NCBI GenBank assembly: GCA_964393545.1
Contig: CAYMUB010000071.1
Location: 1-48,393 of the forward strand
Direction: 5' to 3'
Source: CAYMUB01 sp964393545
GTDB lineage: Bacteria > Patescibacteriota > Microgenomatia > Daviesbacterales > UBA10151
Length of the DNA stretch: 48,393 nucleotides
Shown here piece after piece: positions 1 to 7,109 of this stretch. The notes beneath the pieces were generated by a model. That model was not told the origin of the DNA. It saw nothing but the letters and a program-made list of their open reading frames with translations, and searched no databases. The number at the start of each line of letters is the position of its first letter. The stretch's first letter is position 1. A program made the position numbers and the translations under genes.

Positions 1-79
1 CTGCCAATTCACGCGGAGTAAGGCTATCAACCAGTTTCTGACGTTCAGTAGGAGGAAAACCCTTATCTTGTTCGCCCAT
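1..79 (-). CDS. 5' end of an unidentified gene (partial)
   Basis: Reading the minus strand from the ATG at 79 gives 26 open codons (MGEQDKGFPPTERQKLV..., then SLTPRELA) before the window ends. The start is supported by a TATACT -10 box (91 to 86) that ends 6 nt before the ATG, the same leaderless arrangement as other genes here. The visible piece is hydrophilic with no signal peptide. A 'LTPREL' string also occurs in helix-turn-helix proteins, but this is too little to name a family. It is divergent from the metK leader. Confidence 0.55.
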   Translation of the reverse strand, partial: MGEQDKGFPPTERQKLVDSLTPRELA

Positions 80-85
80 AGCAAC

Positions 86-115
86 AGTATATCAAATATG
101 AACCTTAAAAAGGTT
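86..115 (-). promoter_or_regulatory. Promoter of the partial gene with an inverted repeat
   Basis: The -10 hexamer on the minus strand is TATACT (91 to 86). Upstream at 101-115 is a perfect inverted repeat, AACCTT-AAA-AAGGTT, which covers where the -35 box should be. No good -35 hexamer is visible. The repeat could be an operator, perhaps for autoregulation, but that is inference. Confidence 0.4.
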
Positions 116-185
116 TACTTGTTTTGAAGGTATATGTGCCCTTTTTATCTATTGCAAAATCTATATTCTTATGGTTTACTAATAC

Positions 186-263
186 TGCATTAGGAGTCCA
201 TGTACCATCTGGTACGTGGCGGCAACCGGAAAGTTACGGTGCCAGATCCGGGAGGATAATGTG
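186..263 (+). promoter_or_regulatory. SAM-I/SAM-IV-clan riboswitch upstream of metK
   Basis: The core matches the SAM-I family P3 and junction: GGCAACCG (221-228) pairs with CGGTGCC (237-243) as GGC/GCC plus CCG/CGG around an AA/U internal loop, followed by AGATCC where SAM-I has AAUUCC. P2 is a 9-bp hairpin (198-206 with 211-219) with loop AUCU (207-210). That loop is exactly complementary to AGAU (244-247), giving the P2-loop/J3-4 pseudoknot expected of the clan. P1 can form from 186-192 with 257-263. The P2 stem is short and has no kink-turn, so it looks closer to SAM-I/IV variants than to classic SAM-I. The metK context fits SAM feedback. Folded by eye only. Confidence 0.7.
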
Positions 264-288
264 CCCGCCGAGTGGCGAGGAAACTTTT

Positions 289-315
289 AACCTCTCAATT
301 GCGAGAGGTTTTTTT
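289..315 (+). terminator. Riboswitch-controlled intrinsic terminator
   Basis: Stem AACCTCTC (289-296) pairs with GAGAGGTT (303-310) around AATTGC, followed by a T run to 315, only 7 nt before the metK start. GAGG at 277-280 could instead pair with CCTC (291-294) as an anti-terminator. The order aptamer, switch sequence, terminator, start codon fits transcription attenuation when SAM is abundant. Confidence 0.75.
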
Positions 316-322
316 AAAATAT

Positions 323-2665
323 ATGGCAACAAACGGTATAACAACATTTACATCTGAATCAGTTTGCGCTGGTCACCCGGACAAAATTTGTGATCAAATT
401 TCTGATGCAATTTTAGATGCAGTTTTAACTCAGGATAGATTTGGCAGAGTAGCTTGTGAGACTTTGGCTGGATTTAATAGATTAATTATCTCTGGTGAGA
501 TAACTGCTAATTCTAAGGTAGATTATAAAAAAGTAGCTCAGGATCAAATTAAAAGATTAGGTTACACAAATTCCAGTTTAAACTTTTCTGATAAATCTCC
601 CATTGAACTTTACTTGCATGAACAGTCTCCAGAGATTGCTGTTGGAGTTAAAAAAAGAGGGGCAGGAGATCAAGGTTGTCTAAAAAAAGGTACTTTAGTT
701 AGAACTAAAAAAGGCTTTGTCTCAATAGAAAATGTTAAGAGTGGGGATTATGTTACTACCCCATATGGTTGGAAGCGAGTTTTAAAGTCAATGAAAACTG
801 GAGTTAAACCAGTCTTGAATATTACCCTTACCAATGGAATGTCACTCGCATGCACAAATGATCACAGAGTCTTATGTTTTGATAAAGACGGTAACAATTA
901 TTGGAAAGCTGCAGCTGATTTACAACAAGGAGAATTTATTTGTACTCTGAAACCTCAACAAAGTTTTAGTAATACATTACGGGAATCTTATATTCCAAAA
1001 AGCACCTTTTATAGTAAATATAATCACAAGATTTATGGGTCAGAGAAACTAGTATTTGATGAGAATTTAGGATATATTACAGGAGAGTTAGTTGGAGATG
1101 GTTATGTAGCCAATCCTAAATTAATGGAACTTGCATTTGGAACAAATTATTCTCATGCAAAAACTGTCCAAGGCATGACAAGTTATCAAATGCCGTCTCA
1201 ATGGAGATTAATAACAAATAATAATCATGTTAGTTTGAAAATTGATTCTATCCTTGTTAGAAAACACTTCCAGAATTTTGGATTAACCTTCAATAAAGCT
1301 TCAAGTAAAGAAACACCTGACGGAATTTACCTTTCACCAAAAGAAGTAATTAGGAATTATCTTCAAGGATTATTTGACAGTGATGGGACAATTGTTGTTA
1401 ACACAGGTAGAAACGGTAATAATATCCGGATCAGGCTTGGATCAGCGTCACCTAAATTATTGAGAGAAGTTCAACTTCTTCTAAATGACTTCAGAGTAAA
1501 ATCTTCTATTCTTTTCAATGCTCCAGCAGGAAAACCAGTCGGTAAAAAAGGAAGAGATGGAAAGATTTATAAATCTAAATATAACCACTTTGTCCTAAGT
1601 TTGGTGGGTTTTGAAAGTTATTTGAATTTTTATAGAGAAGTTGGATTTTTAGATGAGCGAAAACAGCTAAAATTGATAAATTATGTTAAAAATAATTCCA
1701 GCAAACCCCAAAATTCACGCGGAATTTTTCTTGTACCCCATCCTAGAAAAAAGGAATTAATTGATGAGACTAGGCTTGGGCTAGAGTTACCTTATTCAAT
1801 AGGAATTTTTAAAGAGAGAGTGGACAAAAATGAAATTGCTGAGGTTTATGATCTTGAGGTTGAAGATGCTCATATGTTTTCTGGCAATGGCATCTATGTT
1901 CATAACTCAATGTTCGGTTACGCTTGTAAGGAAACCAAGGAACTTATGCCAATGGCAATTATGATAGCCCATGGGTTAACCAAAAGAATGGATCAGGTTA
2001 GAGAAGAAGGATTAATTCCATATCTTAGACCAGATGGGAAAAGTCAGGTAACGATAGAATACAAAAATGGCAAACCAACAAAAGTTTTACAGGTAGTTAT
2101 TGCTATTCCTCATGAGGAAACAGTTAAGCTTAATAAAGTTAAGAAAGATGTTTATGATGTAGTAGTGGTGCCTGTTTTAGGTCAGTATGGCTTTAAAATA
2201 AACATCAAAGATCTAATTGTTAATGGTACTGGAGTTTGGCATCATGGCGGGCCAGCTGCGGATTGTGGATTAACTGGTAGGAAAATTGTAGTTGACGGGT
2301 ATGGAGGTTATGCCAGGGTGGGTGGAGGCTGCTTCAGTGGTAAGGATCCAACAAAGGTAGATAGATCAGGCGCTTATGCTGCCAGATTTTTAGCTAAAAA
2401 TATTGTGGCACATAAACTTGCAGATAGAGCAGAAGTAAGGTTGGCTTATTTTATCGGAGCTAAAAAACCATCTATGCAGGATGTGGAGACTTTTGGAACT
2501 AATAAAAAATCTCATAAAGTTATCCTGTCTTTTATGGAGAAAATTTTGGATACCTCTGTTTCTGGAATTTTAGAAGGATTGGATTTACAAAGACCAATTT
2601 ATTTACCAACGGCTGCTTATGGTCATTTTGGGCGCGAAGAATTCCCCTGGGAAAGAATAGTTTAA
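323..2665 (+). CDS. metK: S-adenosylmethionine synthetase with internal intein
   Basis: This makes S-adenosylmethionine from ATP and methionine in the cytoplasm. The precursor is 780 residues. Removing the 410-residue intein leaves about 370, normal for MetK. Family motifs seen: TSESVCAGHPDKICDQISDA at the N-terminus, GAGDQG directly before and SMFGYA directly after the intein, GGGCFSGKDPTKVDRSGAYA (usual motif has GGGAFSGKD), and the C-terminal TAAYGHFGRE. The ATG at 323 is chosen because homologues begin just before the TSESV motif; an earlier in-frame ATG at 272 lies inside the terminator leader. No proper Shine-Dalgarno is seen, though GAGAGG lies in the terminator 14 nt upstream. Regulation is probably by the SAM riboswitch. 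The gene ends 10 bp from a convergent EEP gene. Confidence 0.97.
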   Translation: MATNGITTFTSESVCAGHPDKICDQISDAILDAVLTQDRFGRVACETLAGFNRLIISGEITANSKVDYKKVAQDQIKRLGYTNSSLNFSDKSPIELYLHEQSPEIAVGVKKRGAGDQGCLKKGTLVRTKKGFVSIENVKSGDYVTTPYGWKRVLKSMKTGVKPVLNITLTNGMSLACTNDHRVLCFDKDGNNYWKAAADLQQGEFICTLKPQQSFSNTLRESYIPKSTFYSKYNHKIYGSEKLVFDENLGYITGELVGDGYVANPKLMELAFGTNYSHAKTVQGMTSYQMPSQWRLITNNNHVSLKIDSILVRKHFQNFGLTFNKASSKETPDGIYLSPKEVIRNYLQGLFDSDGTIVVNTGRNGNNIRIRLGSASPKLLREVQLLLNDFRVKSSILFNAPAGKPVGKKGRDGKIYKSKYNHFVLSLVGFESYLNFYREVGFLDERKQLKLINYVKNNSSKPQNSRGIFLVPHPRKKELIDETRLGLELPYSIGIFKERVDKNEIAEVYDLEVEDAHMFSGNGIYVHNSMFGYACKETKELMPMAIMIAHGLTKRMDQVREEGLIPYLRPDGKSQVTIEYKNGKPTKVLQVVIAIPHEETVKLNKVKKDVYDVVVVPVLGQYGFKINIKDLIVNGTGVWHHGGPAADCGLTGRKIVVDGYGGYARVGGGCFSGKDPTKVDRSGAYAARFLAKNIVAHKLADRAEVRLAYFIGAKKPSMQDVETFGTNKKSHKVILSFMEKILDTSVSGILEGLDLQRPIYLPTAAYGHFGREEFPWERIV
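677..1906 (+). other. Intein in MetK, with LAGLIDADG homing endonuclease
   Basis: This in-frame insertion splits the GAGDQG/SMFGYA motif of MetK next to the active site. It starts with Cys (CLKKGTLV, block A), has a block-B TxxH (CTNDHRVL), a block-F region (VYDLEVEDAHMF), and ends in His-Asn followed by Ser as the +1 nucleophile. All residues for class 1 splicing are therefore present. Two LAGLIDADG-type helices are visible: LGYITGELVGDGYV at about intein residue 131 and YLQGLFDSDGTI at about residue 228, each with its acidic residue, so the endonuclease is probably intact. MetK should be active only after splicing. Boundaries come from comparison with the uninterrupted GAGDQG-x-MFGYA motif. 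Confidence 0.95.
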
Positions 2666-2675
2666 AACTTTAAAT

Positions 2676-3455
2676 TTATTCAAATTCCAAAATCATTGGT
2701 AGATGGTCGGATACCTCTATATTAGGGACTTGAAAACTTGTAACTTTGATACCCTTGGATACAAAAGTATAGTCAGCAAATTTCTCATTACCTGGAAAGA
2801 GTTTGTTTCTGGTTGTTTGAATATTGTATTCTTTAATTAGGTTTCTTAAGTTTTCTTCTAAAATTTTTACACTTTTTGTATCAATATTCAGATTAAAATC
2901 TCCGCATAAAATCTTTTCACCTTTCTGTTTATCTAAAAACCTATTAATTTTTCTTGATTGCTCAAGTCTTACAGGCGCATCATTTTTACCTCCTTTAAGC
3001 CAAATGCCATGTAAGTTACAAACAGTAAATTTTTTACCTGAATTTGTAAAAGTTATGTACTGAGCATTTCTAGGAATGGTATTTAAATCATTAGGATTAA
3101 ATATATCTCTTTCTCCATAAACAAAAAAATCTCCATAGGAATTAATGGTTGTATTTTTTTTGATAAATACTGATAATCCAAATTCAAGATTAAAATCTGT
3201 TTTAAAATTCTTGGTACGACTGAATATTACCCAATTTGCTAAAGAAGAAGAAAAATATCCTTGGTGATTTGTAAGAATTTTAGAGAGTTCATCATGTAAA
3301 TTCATTCTACGTTCATGACTTATCCTGACATTTGAAGTTGTATTAAAGACTTCCTGAAAACAAAAAATATCAGTAGTACTTGAATTCTCTTTAACAAAAC
3401 CCATCAAGGGCCTATATATTTTTCCACCCCAAGTATTAAGAGATATTAATTTCAT
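2676..3455 (-). CDS. Endonuclease/exonuclease/phosphatase (EEP) family protein
   Basis: A 259-residue protein of the EEP (DNase I/exonuclease III/phosphodiesterase) fold. Visible motifs are MKLISLNTWGG at the start, FCFQEV with the metal-binding Glu, NLHGIWLKGG, LCGDFNLN (Asp-Asn pair) and the C-terminal SDHLPM with the catalytic Asp-His. The active site therefore looks complete. No signal peptide is seen, so it is probably cytoplasmic. The substrate cannot be told: DNA repair nuclease and phosphodiesterase are both possible. It stands alone, convergent with metK and divergent from the tRNA-Pro/recA side. A TATAAT lies only 2 nt before its ATG, which is too close for a standard promoter. Confidence 0.85.
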   Translation of the reverse strand: MKLISLNTWGGKIYRPLMGFVKENSSTTDIFCFQEVFNTTSNVRISHERRMNLHDELSKILTNHQGYFSSSLANWVIFSRTKNFKTDFNLEFGLSVFIKKNTTINSYGDFFVYGERDIFNPNDLNTIPRNAQYITFTNSGKKFTVCNLHGIWLKGGKNDAPVRLEQSRKINRFLDKQKGEKILCGDFNLNIDTKSVKILEENLRNLIKEYNIQTTRNKLFPGNEKFADYTFVSKGIKVTSFQVPNIEVSDHLPMILEFE

Positions 3456-3495
3456 AGATTATATGTTTGGTATTCTAGATGGCTGGATGATAAAA

Positions 3496-3501
3496 TACAA
3501 T
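3496..3501 (+). promoter_or_regulatory. -10 box of tRNA-Pro
   Basis: TACAAT ends 6 nt before the first base of the tRNA, the expected distance to a start site. The -35 region (around 3473) is poor. Confidence 0.5.
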
Positions 3502-3507
3502 AAGTTT

Positions 3508-3579
3508 CGGGGATTAGTTCATCGGTAGAACGCTCGGCTGGGGGTCGAGAAGCAAAGAGTCCAATTCTCTTATCCCCGA
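3508..3579 (+). tRNA. tRNA-Pro (anticodon GGG)
   Basis: A full cloverleaf can be drawn: acceptor CGGGGAT (3508-3514) with ATCCCCG (3572-3578), D stem GTTC/GAAC, anticodon stem CTCGG/TCGAG with loop CTGGGGG (anticodon 3540-3542), five-base variable loop, T stem AAGAG/CTCTT. Discriminator A73 and the C1-G72 pair are the identity elements of bacterial tRNA-Pro. CCA is not encoded, so the CCA-adding enzyme (19260-20597) is needed. Confidence 0.95.
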
Positions 3580-3620
3580 CAACTATAAGATACTAGCCCA
3601 GAGTAGATTATTTTGGGGTA

Positions 3621-3648
3621 TTGAAGTTTGGGAAATGTTTGGTATATT
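3621..3648 (+). promoter_or_regulatory. recA promoter
   Basis: TTGAAG (3621-3626), 16-bp spacer, TATATT (3643-3648). The -10 ends 6 nt before the ATG at 3655, so transcription should start at or next to the start codon (leaderless mRNA). No obvious LexA box is seen. Confidence 0.65.
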
Positions 3649-3654
3649 GAATCT

Positions 3655-4719
3655 ATGTCACAAAACAACGACGCCCGCAAAGCAGCAATCTCCGCTGCCA
3701 TGGCCCAAATTCAAAAACAGTATGGTACTGGTTCTATTATGCGCTTGGGTGAAAGAGCAGAAAAATTAACTACACAAGTAATCCCTACTGGTTCTATAGC
3801 TTTGGATTTAGCTTTGGGAGTTGGTGGTTTGCCTAAAGGTAGGATTGTTGAAATTTTTGGTCCTGAGGCAGGCGGGAAAACCACAGTTACACTACATGTG
3901 ATTGCTGAAGCACAAAAAAAAGGCGGAGTGGCTGCTTTTATAGATGCTGAACATGCCCTGGATCCTCAAAGAGCTCAAAAGATTGGTATTAATCTGGATG
4001 ATTTATTGATTTCTCAACCAGACACTGGTGAACAGGCTTTAGAAATTGCAGAGGCATTAATCAGATCTGGGGGGATTGATGTAGTGGTTATTGATTCAGT
4101 GGCGGCGCTCGTGCCAAGGGCAGAACTGGAGGGTGAAATGGGTGATGCAGTAATGGGTATGCAGGCCAGGCTGATGTCACAAGCCTTAAGAAAATTAACC
4201 GGGGCTGTTGCCAATACTAATACCATTATTATTTTTACTAACCAGCTCCGTCAAAAAATTGGAGTGATGTTTGGCAATCCTGAAACAACTCCGGGGGGTC
4301 TTGCACTAAAGTTTTATGCTTCAATCCGTTTAGATATCAGAAAGATTGAAAATATTAAACAAGGAGATTTAGTAGTTGGTTCCCGTCACAGAGTTAAGGT
4401 TGTTAAAAATAAAGTGGCTCCCCCATTTAGAATTGCAGAATTTGATATGGATGAGGATGGAATATCTCATGAAGGAGAATTGTTAGATATAGGAATTGAA
4501 CTTGAAATTTTAAACAAATCAGGGGCTTTTATAAAATGGGGTGAAAAATTATTAGGCCAAGGAAGAGCTGTCAGCAGCGCTTACCTTAAAGAGAATAAAA
4601 AAGATGCAGAAAAATTAGAGAAAGAAATTAGAGATGCCTGGGGTAAACAAAAAGAGGGTAAGGAAAAAATTGTAGTAGGTCAAGAAGAAGATGCTGGTGT
4701 AGTTGAAGAAGCGAAATAA
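3655..4719 (+). CDS. recA: Recombinase RecA
   Basis: RecA forms ATP-dependent filaments on single-stranded DNA for homologous recombination. The 354-residue protein has Walker A GPEAGGKT (residues 69-76; most bacteria have GPESSGKT, but the GxxxxGKT pattern is kept), Walker B IDVVVIDS (141-148), loop L1 around EGEMGD, loop L2 around FTNQLRQKIGVMFGNPETT, and an acidic C-terminal tail. Start at 3655 is chosen from the family N-terminus (MSQNNDARKAAI) and the promoter; an upstream ATG at 3628 lies within the promoter. recX follows after 19 bp and rny after it, so the three probably form one unit. Confidence 0.98.
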   Translation: MSQNNDARKAAISAAMAQIQKQYGTGSIMRLGERAEKLTTQVIPTGSIALDLALGVGGLPKGRIVEIFGPEAGGKTTVTLHVIAEAQKKGGVAAFIDAEHALDPQRAQKIGINLDDLLISQPDTGEQALEIAEALIRSGGIDVVVIDSVAALVPRAELEGEMGDAVMGMQARLMSQALRKLTGAVANTNTIIIFTNQLRQKIGVMFGNPETTPGGLALKFYASIRLDIRKIENIKQGDLVVGSRHRVKVVKNKVAPPFRIAEFDMDEDGISHEGELLDIGIELEILNKSGAFIKWGEKLLGQGRAVSSAYLKENKKDAEKLEKEIRDAWGKQKEGKEKIVVGQEEDAGVVEEAK

Positions 4720-4738
4720 TTTACCTTGATTCTGTAAG

Positions 4739-5416
4739 ATGCCCAAAATCACTTCAGTTGAACCTCAAAAGAAAAACCTGCCTGCCGGCAGGCAGGTCCC
4801 GCGCAGATTTAATATCTTTTTGGATGGCATTTTTGCTTTTGGAGCGGATGAAGATTTAGTTGTAGAACACAGGTTAATTGTTGGTAAAGTAATTGACTCT
4901 CAGGATTTAGAAAGACTCCTTTTTGAAGCAGAAGTTGGAAAACTGATGGAGAGAATGTACCAGCTATTTAACATCAGACAGCGTTCAGAAAAAGAAGTTA
5001 AAGATTACTTAAAAAACCTATCTTTTAAAAGAAAAGTTAAAGGTTTTGATGAGATTTCAGATATTGCTATAGATTTATTGATAGAAAAACTAAAACAAAA
5101 AAGACTTCTTAATGATGAAGACTTTGCTAAAGCCTGGGTTGAATCAAGGAGCAAGAAAAAAGGAATAAGAGCTTTAAAGGCAGAGCTTTTTAAAAAGGGG
5201 ATTGATAGGGAAACAATAGAGAGAGTAACAGAGACAGAGGATCTAGGAGTTAGACAACAAGTTACTGCAAAACAATTGCTTCTTAAAAGATTACCAAGAT
5301 TTAAAAATTTGCCATTCTTAGAAAAGAAAAAGAAATCTTATGATTTTTTACTAAGACGCGGATTTGATTATGAGATAGTTTCTGGAATCGTTGAAAAAAT
5401 GATTAAAAAAGAGTAA
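4739..5416 (+). CDS. recX: Regulatory protein RecX
   Basis: RecX binds the RecA filament groove and limits recombinase activity. The 225-residue product has the tandem three-helix repeats typical of the family (LFNIRQRSEKEVKDYL, LNDEDFAKAWVESRSKKKG, IRALKAELFKKGID). Its position right after recA is classical. Near the N-terminus the peptide NLPAGRQV is encoded by a 22-bp palindrome (4776-4797) that looks like an inserted repeat kept in frame. The segment is probably a disordered extension ahead of a beta-rich start (RRFNIFLDGIFAFGADEDLV). A start downstream of the repeat cannot be excluded, but there is no better ATG. Confidence 0.9.
   Translation: MPKITSVEPQKKNLPAGRQVPRRFNIFLDGIFAFGADEDLVVEHRLIVGKVIDSQDLERLLFEAEVGKLMERMYQLFNIRQRSEKEVKDYLKNLSFKRKVKGFDEISDIAIDLLIEKLKQKRLLNDEDFAKAWVESRSKKKGIRALKAELFKKGIDRETIERVTETEDLGVRQQVTAKQLLLKRLPRFKNLPFLEKKKKSYDFLLRRGFDYEIVSGIVEKMIKKE
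4776..4797. repeat. 22-bp perfect GC-rich palindrome inside recX
   Basis: The left arm ACCTGCCTGCC (4776-4786) is followed at once by its exact reverse complement (4787-4797). It is much more GC-rich than its surroundings and is translated as NLPAGRQV. From memory, this type of palindrome is dispersed in many CPR genomes and yields LPAGRQ peptides in ORFs. A TGCCTGCCTG half-like sequence also occurs at 15211-15220. Confidence 0.8.
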
Positions 5417-5435
5417 AATATTCAAACTCCAAAAA

Positions 5436-6785
5436 ATGCAACGCACATTTGGTCCTAAAAACTTTACATCACAATCTAATCCAGCAACCTCTGGAGGAGA
5501 TCTCAGTTCTGGTGAAGCGGGATTGGCTAAGAGAGAAGGTATTCTTGAGGAAAGAGAAAGACAGATTGCTGAAAAACAAAAAATTGTTTCAGAAAGGATA
5601 GAACAGCTTGAAAATGTACGCAAGGATTTGGTAGCAAAATTGGAAAAATCCTCCTCCATGTCAGCAGATGAGGCTAAAAAAATTCTTCTGGAAAATATTG
5701 AAAAAGATTTAAGTGCTGAAATTTCCAAGAGGATTAGAGAAGCAGAAAATGAAATAAAACTTCAGTCAGAGAAATTAGCAAAAGAAATTCTGGCAGATGC
5801 TCTACTGCACGGTGTAACAGATTATATCTCTGAATTCACTACTTCCAAAGTTAAATTACCAGATGAAGATATGAAAGGAAAAATTATTGGAAAAGAAGGA
5901 AGAAATGTTAGAACTTTCGAGCAAGTTACTGGAGTTGATGTAGTAATGGATGATGAGATTCCAGATACTTTAGTCTTGTCTTCATTTGATCCTGTCAGAC
6001 GGGAGATTGCCAAAGTGGCTTTAGAAAGGTTAATTATGGATGGAAGAATTCAACCCCAAAGAATTGAAGAAATAGTAGCTAAAACTGAGGAAGATATTAA
6101 CAAACTGATGCGTCAAGCTGGAGAGAAATTGTGTCATGATGTGAGTGTTTATAATTTACCAGTAGAGTTGGTGGATTTGATTGGTAGATTTAAATATAGA
6201 TATTCTTATGGCCAAAATTTAATTTTACACACCCAAGAAGAAACTCAAATTGGAGTGGCACTAGCTCATATGTTAGGAGCAGATGTAAATACTGTCAGAC
6301 TGGGGTGTTTATTTCATGATATTGGAAAAATTATTGCCGATGATGAAGGTTCACATGTTGATAAAGGAGTTGCTTTAGCCAAAAAATTTGGTTTACCGGA
6401 AAAGGTGATAAATTGTATTGCAGAGCATCATGAAGATAAGCCATTTTCCTCAATAGAATCAATTATTGTCTATATCTCAGATTCAATTTCCGGAGGAAGA
6501 CCAGGTGCCAGACATGAAAATGTTCAGGACTATATAAAAAGACTTTCAGATATTGAAAAGATTGCCTTATCTTTTGATGGGGTTGATAAATGTTTTGCAG
6601 TTCAGGCAGGGAGAGAAGTGAGAGTGATTGTGATGCCAGATAAAATTTCCGATGAAGAGTTGCCAAAGCTTACTCACGATATAGCGCAGCGGATCTCCAA
6701 AGAAGTAATGGTACCAGGGGCAGTGAGAATTACATCAATAAGAGAAACCCGGGTTACAGAAACAACAACCACAGTACCCCAGTAA
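5436..6785 (+). CDS. rny: Ribonuclease Y
   Basis: RNase Y is the endoribonuclease that starts mRNA decay in many bacteria lacking RNase E. In the 449-residue product I see an N-terminal coiled coil (about 30-120), a KH RNA-binding domain (GKIIGKEGRNVRTFEQVTG, about 145-205) and an HD domain with CLFHDIGK (His294-Asp295) and the AEHHED motif. Usual family members are about 520 residues and start with a membrane helix. Here the N-terminus is short and polar, with no transmembrane segment, so the enzyme may be soluble or recruited by a partner. No in-frame upstream start exists before the recX stop at 5416. Domain assignment is firm; loss of the membrane anchor is seen directly. Confidence 0.93.
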   Translation: MQRTFGPKNFTSQSNPATSGGDLSSGEAGLAKREGILEERERQIAEKQKIVSERIEQLENVRKDLVAKLEKSSSMSADEAKKILLENIEKDLSAEISKRIREAENEIKLQSEKLAKEILADALLHGVTDYISEFTTSKVKLPDEDMKGKIIGKEGRNVRTFEQVTGVDVVMDDEIPDTLVLSSFDPVRREIAKVALERLIMDGRIQPQRIEEIVAKTEEDINKLMRQAGEKLCHDVSVYNLPVELVDLIGRFKYRYSYGQNLILHTQEETQIGVALAHMLGADVNTVRLGCLFHDIGKIIADDEGSHVDKGVALAKKFGLPEKVINCIAEHHEDKPFSSIESIIVYISDSISGGRPGARHENVQDYIKRLSDIEKIALSFDGVDKCFAVQAGREVRVIVMPDKISDEELPKLTHDIAQRISKEVMVPGAVRITSIRETRVTETTTTVPQ

Positions 6786-6836
6786 TCTGGGACTTGCTAA
6801 AAGATAAAACTTTTGTTAATTTAAGGCCATACAAAA

Positions 6837-7109
6837 ATGACAAAGAATCAATTGATTGAAAAAGTCGCTAAAAAAGCTAACTTGACAAAAAGAGCTGCAG
6901 CTGACTCGGTTAATCAAACATTTAATTTAATCAAAGATGGTTTGGTCAGGGGTGAAAAAGTAGTAATTACTGGTTTCGGAACTTTTCTTATTAGATCAAG
7001 AGCTGCCAGGCGAGGCAGAAACCCTCAAACAGGAGAAACTATCCAAATACCTAACAAAAAAACTCCAGGTTTTGCTGCAGGTAAAACTCTCAAAAGATTA
7101 ATCAAATAA
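6837..7109 (+). CDS. hup: HU/IHF-family DNA-binding protein
   Basis: A 90-residue nucleoid protein that bends and compacts DNA as a dimer. The N-terminal helices (MTKNQLIEKVAKKANLTKRAA), the GFGTFLIRSRAARRGRNPQT signature with the arm, and the C-terminal GKTLKRLIK are all present and full length. It follows rny by 51 bp and overlaps by 8 bp with the 3' end of the convergent glycosyltransferase gene. HU and IHF subunits cannot be told apart by eye; a single HU-type homodimer is most likely in a small genome. Confidence 0.95.
   Translation: MTKNQLIEKVAKKANLTKRAAADSVNQTFNLIKDGLVRGEKVVITGFGTFLIRSRAARRGRNPQTGETIQIPNKKTPGFAAGKTLKRLIK

Noticed and set aside
124..357. 77-residue open frame in the metK leader
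   Set aside because: It runs across the riboswitch and terminator and into metK in another frame; composition is not protein-like.
677..1906. Group I/II intron instead of an intein
   Set aside because: The insertion is open in frame with MetK throughout and has all intein blocks.
3458..3463. TATAAT as promoter of the EEP gene
   Set aside because: It ends only 2 nt before the ATG, which would put the transcription start inside the coding region.
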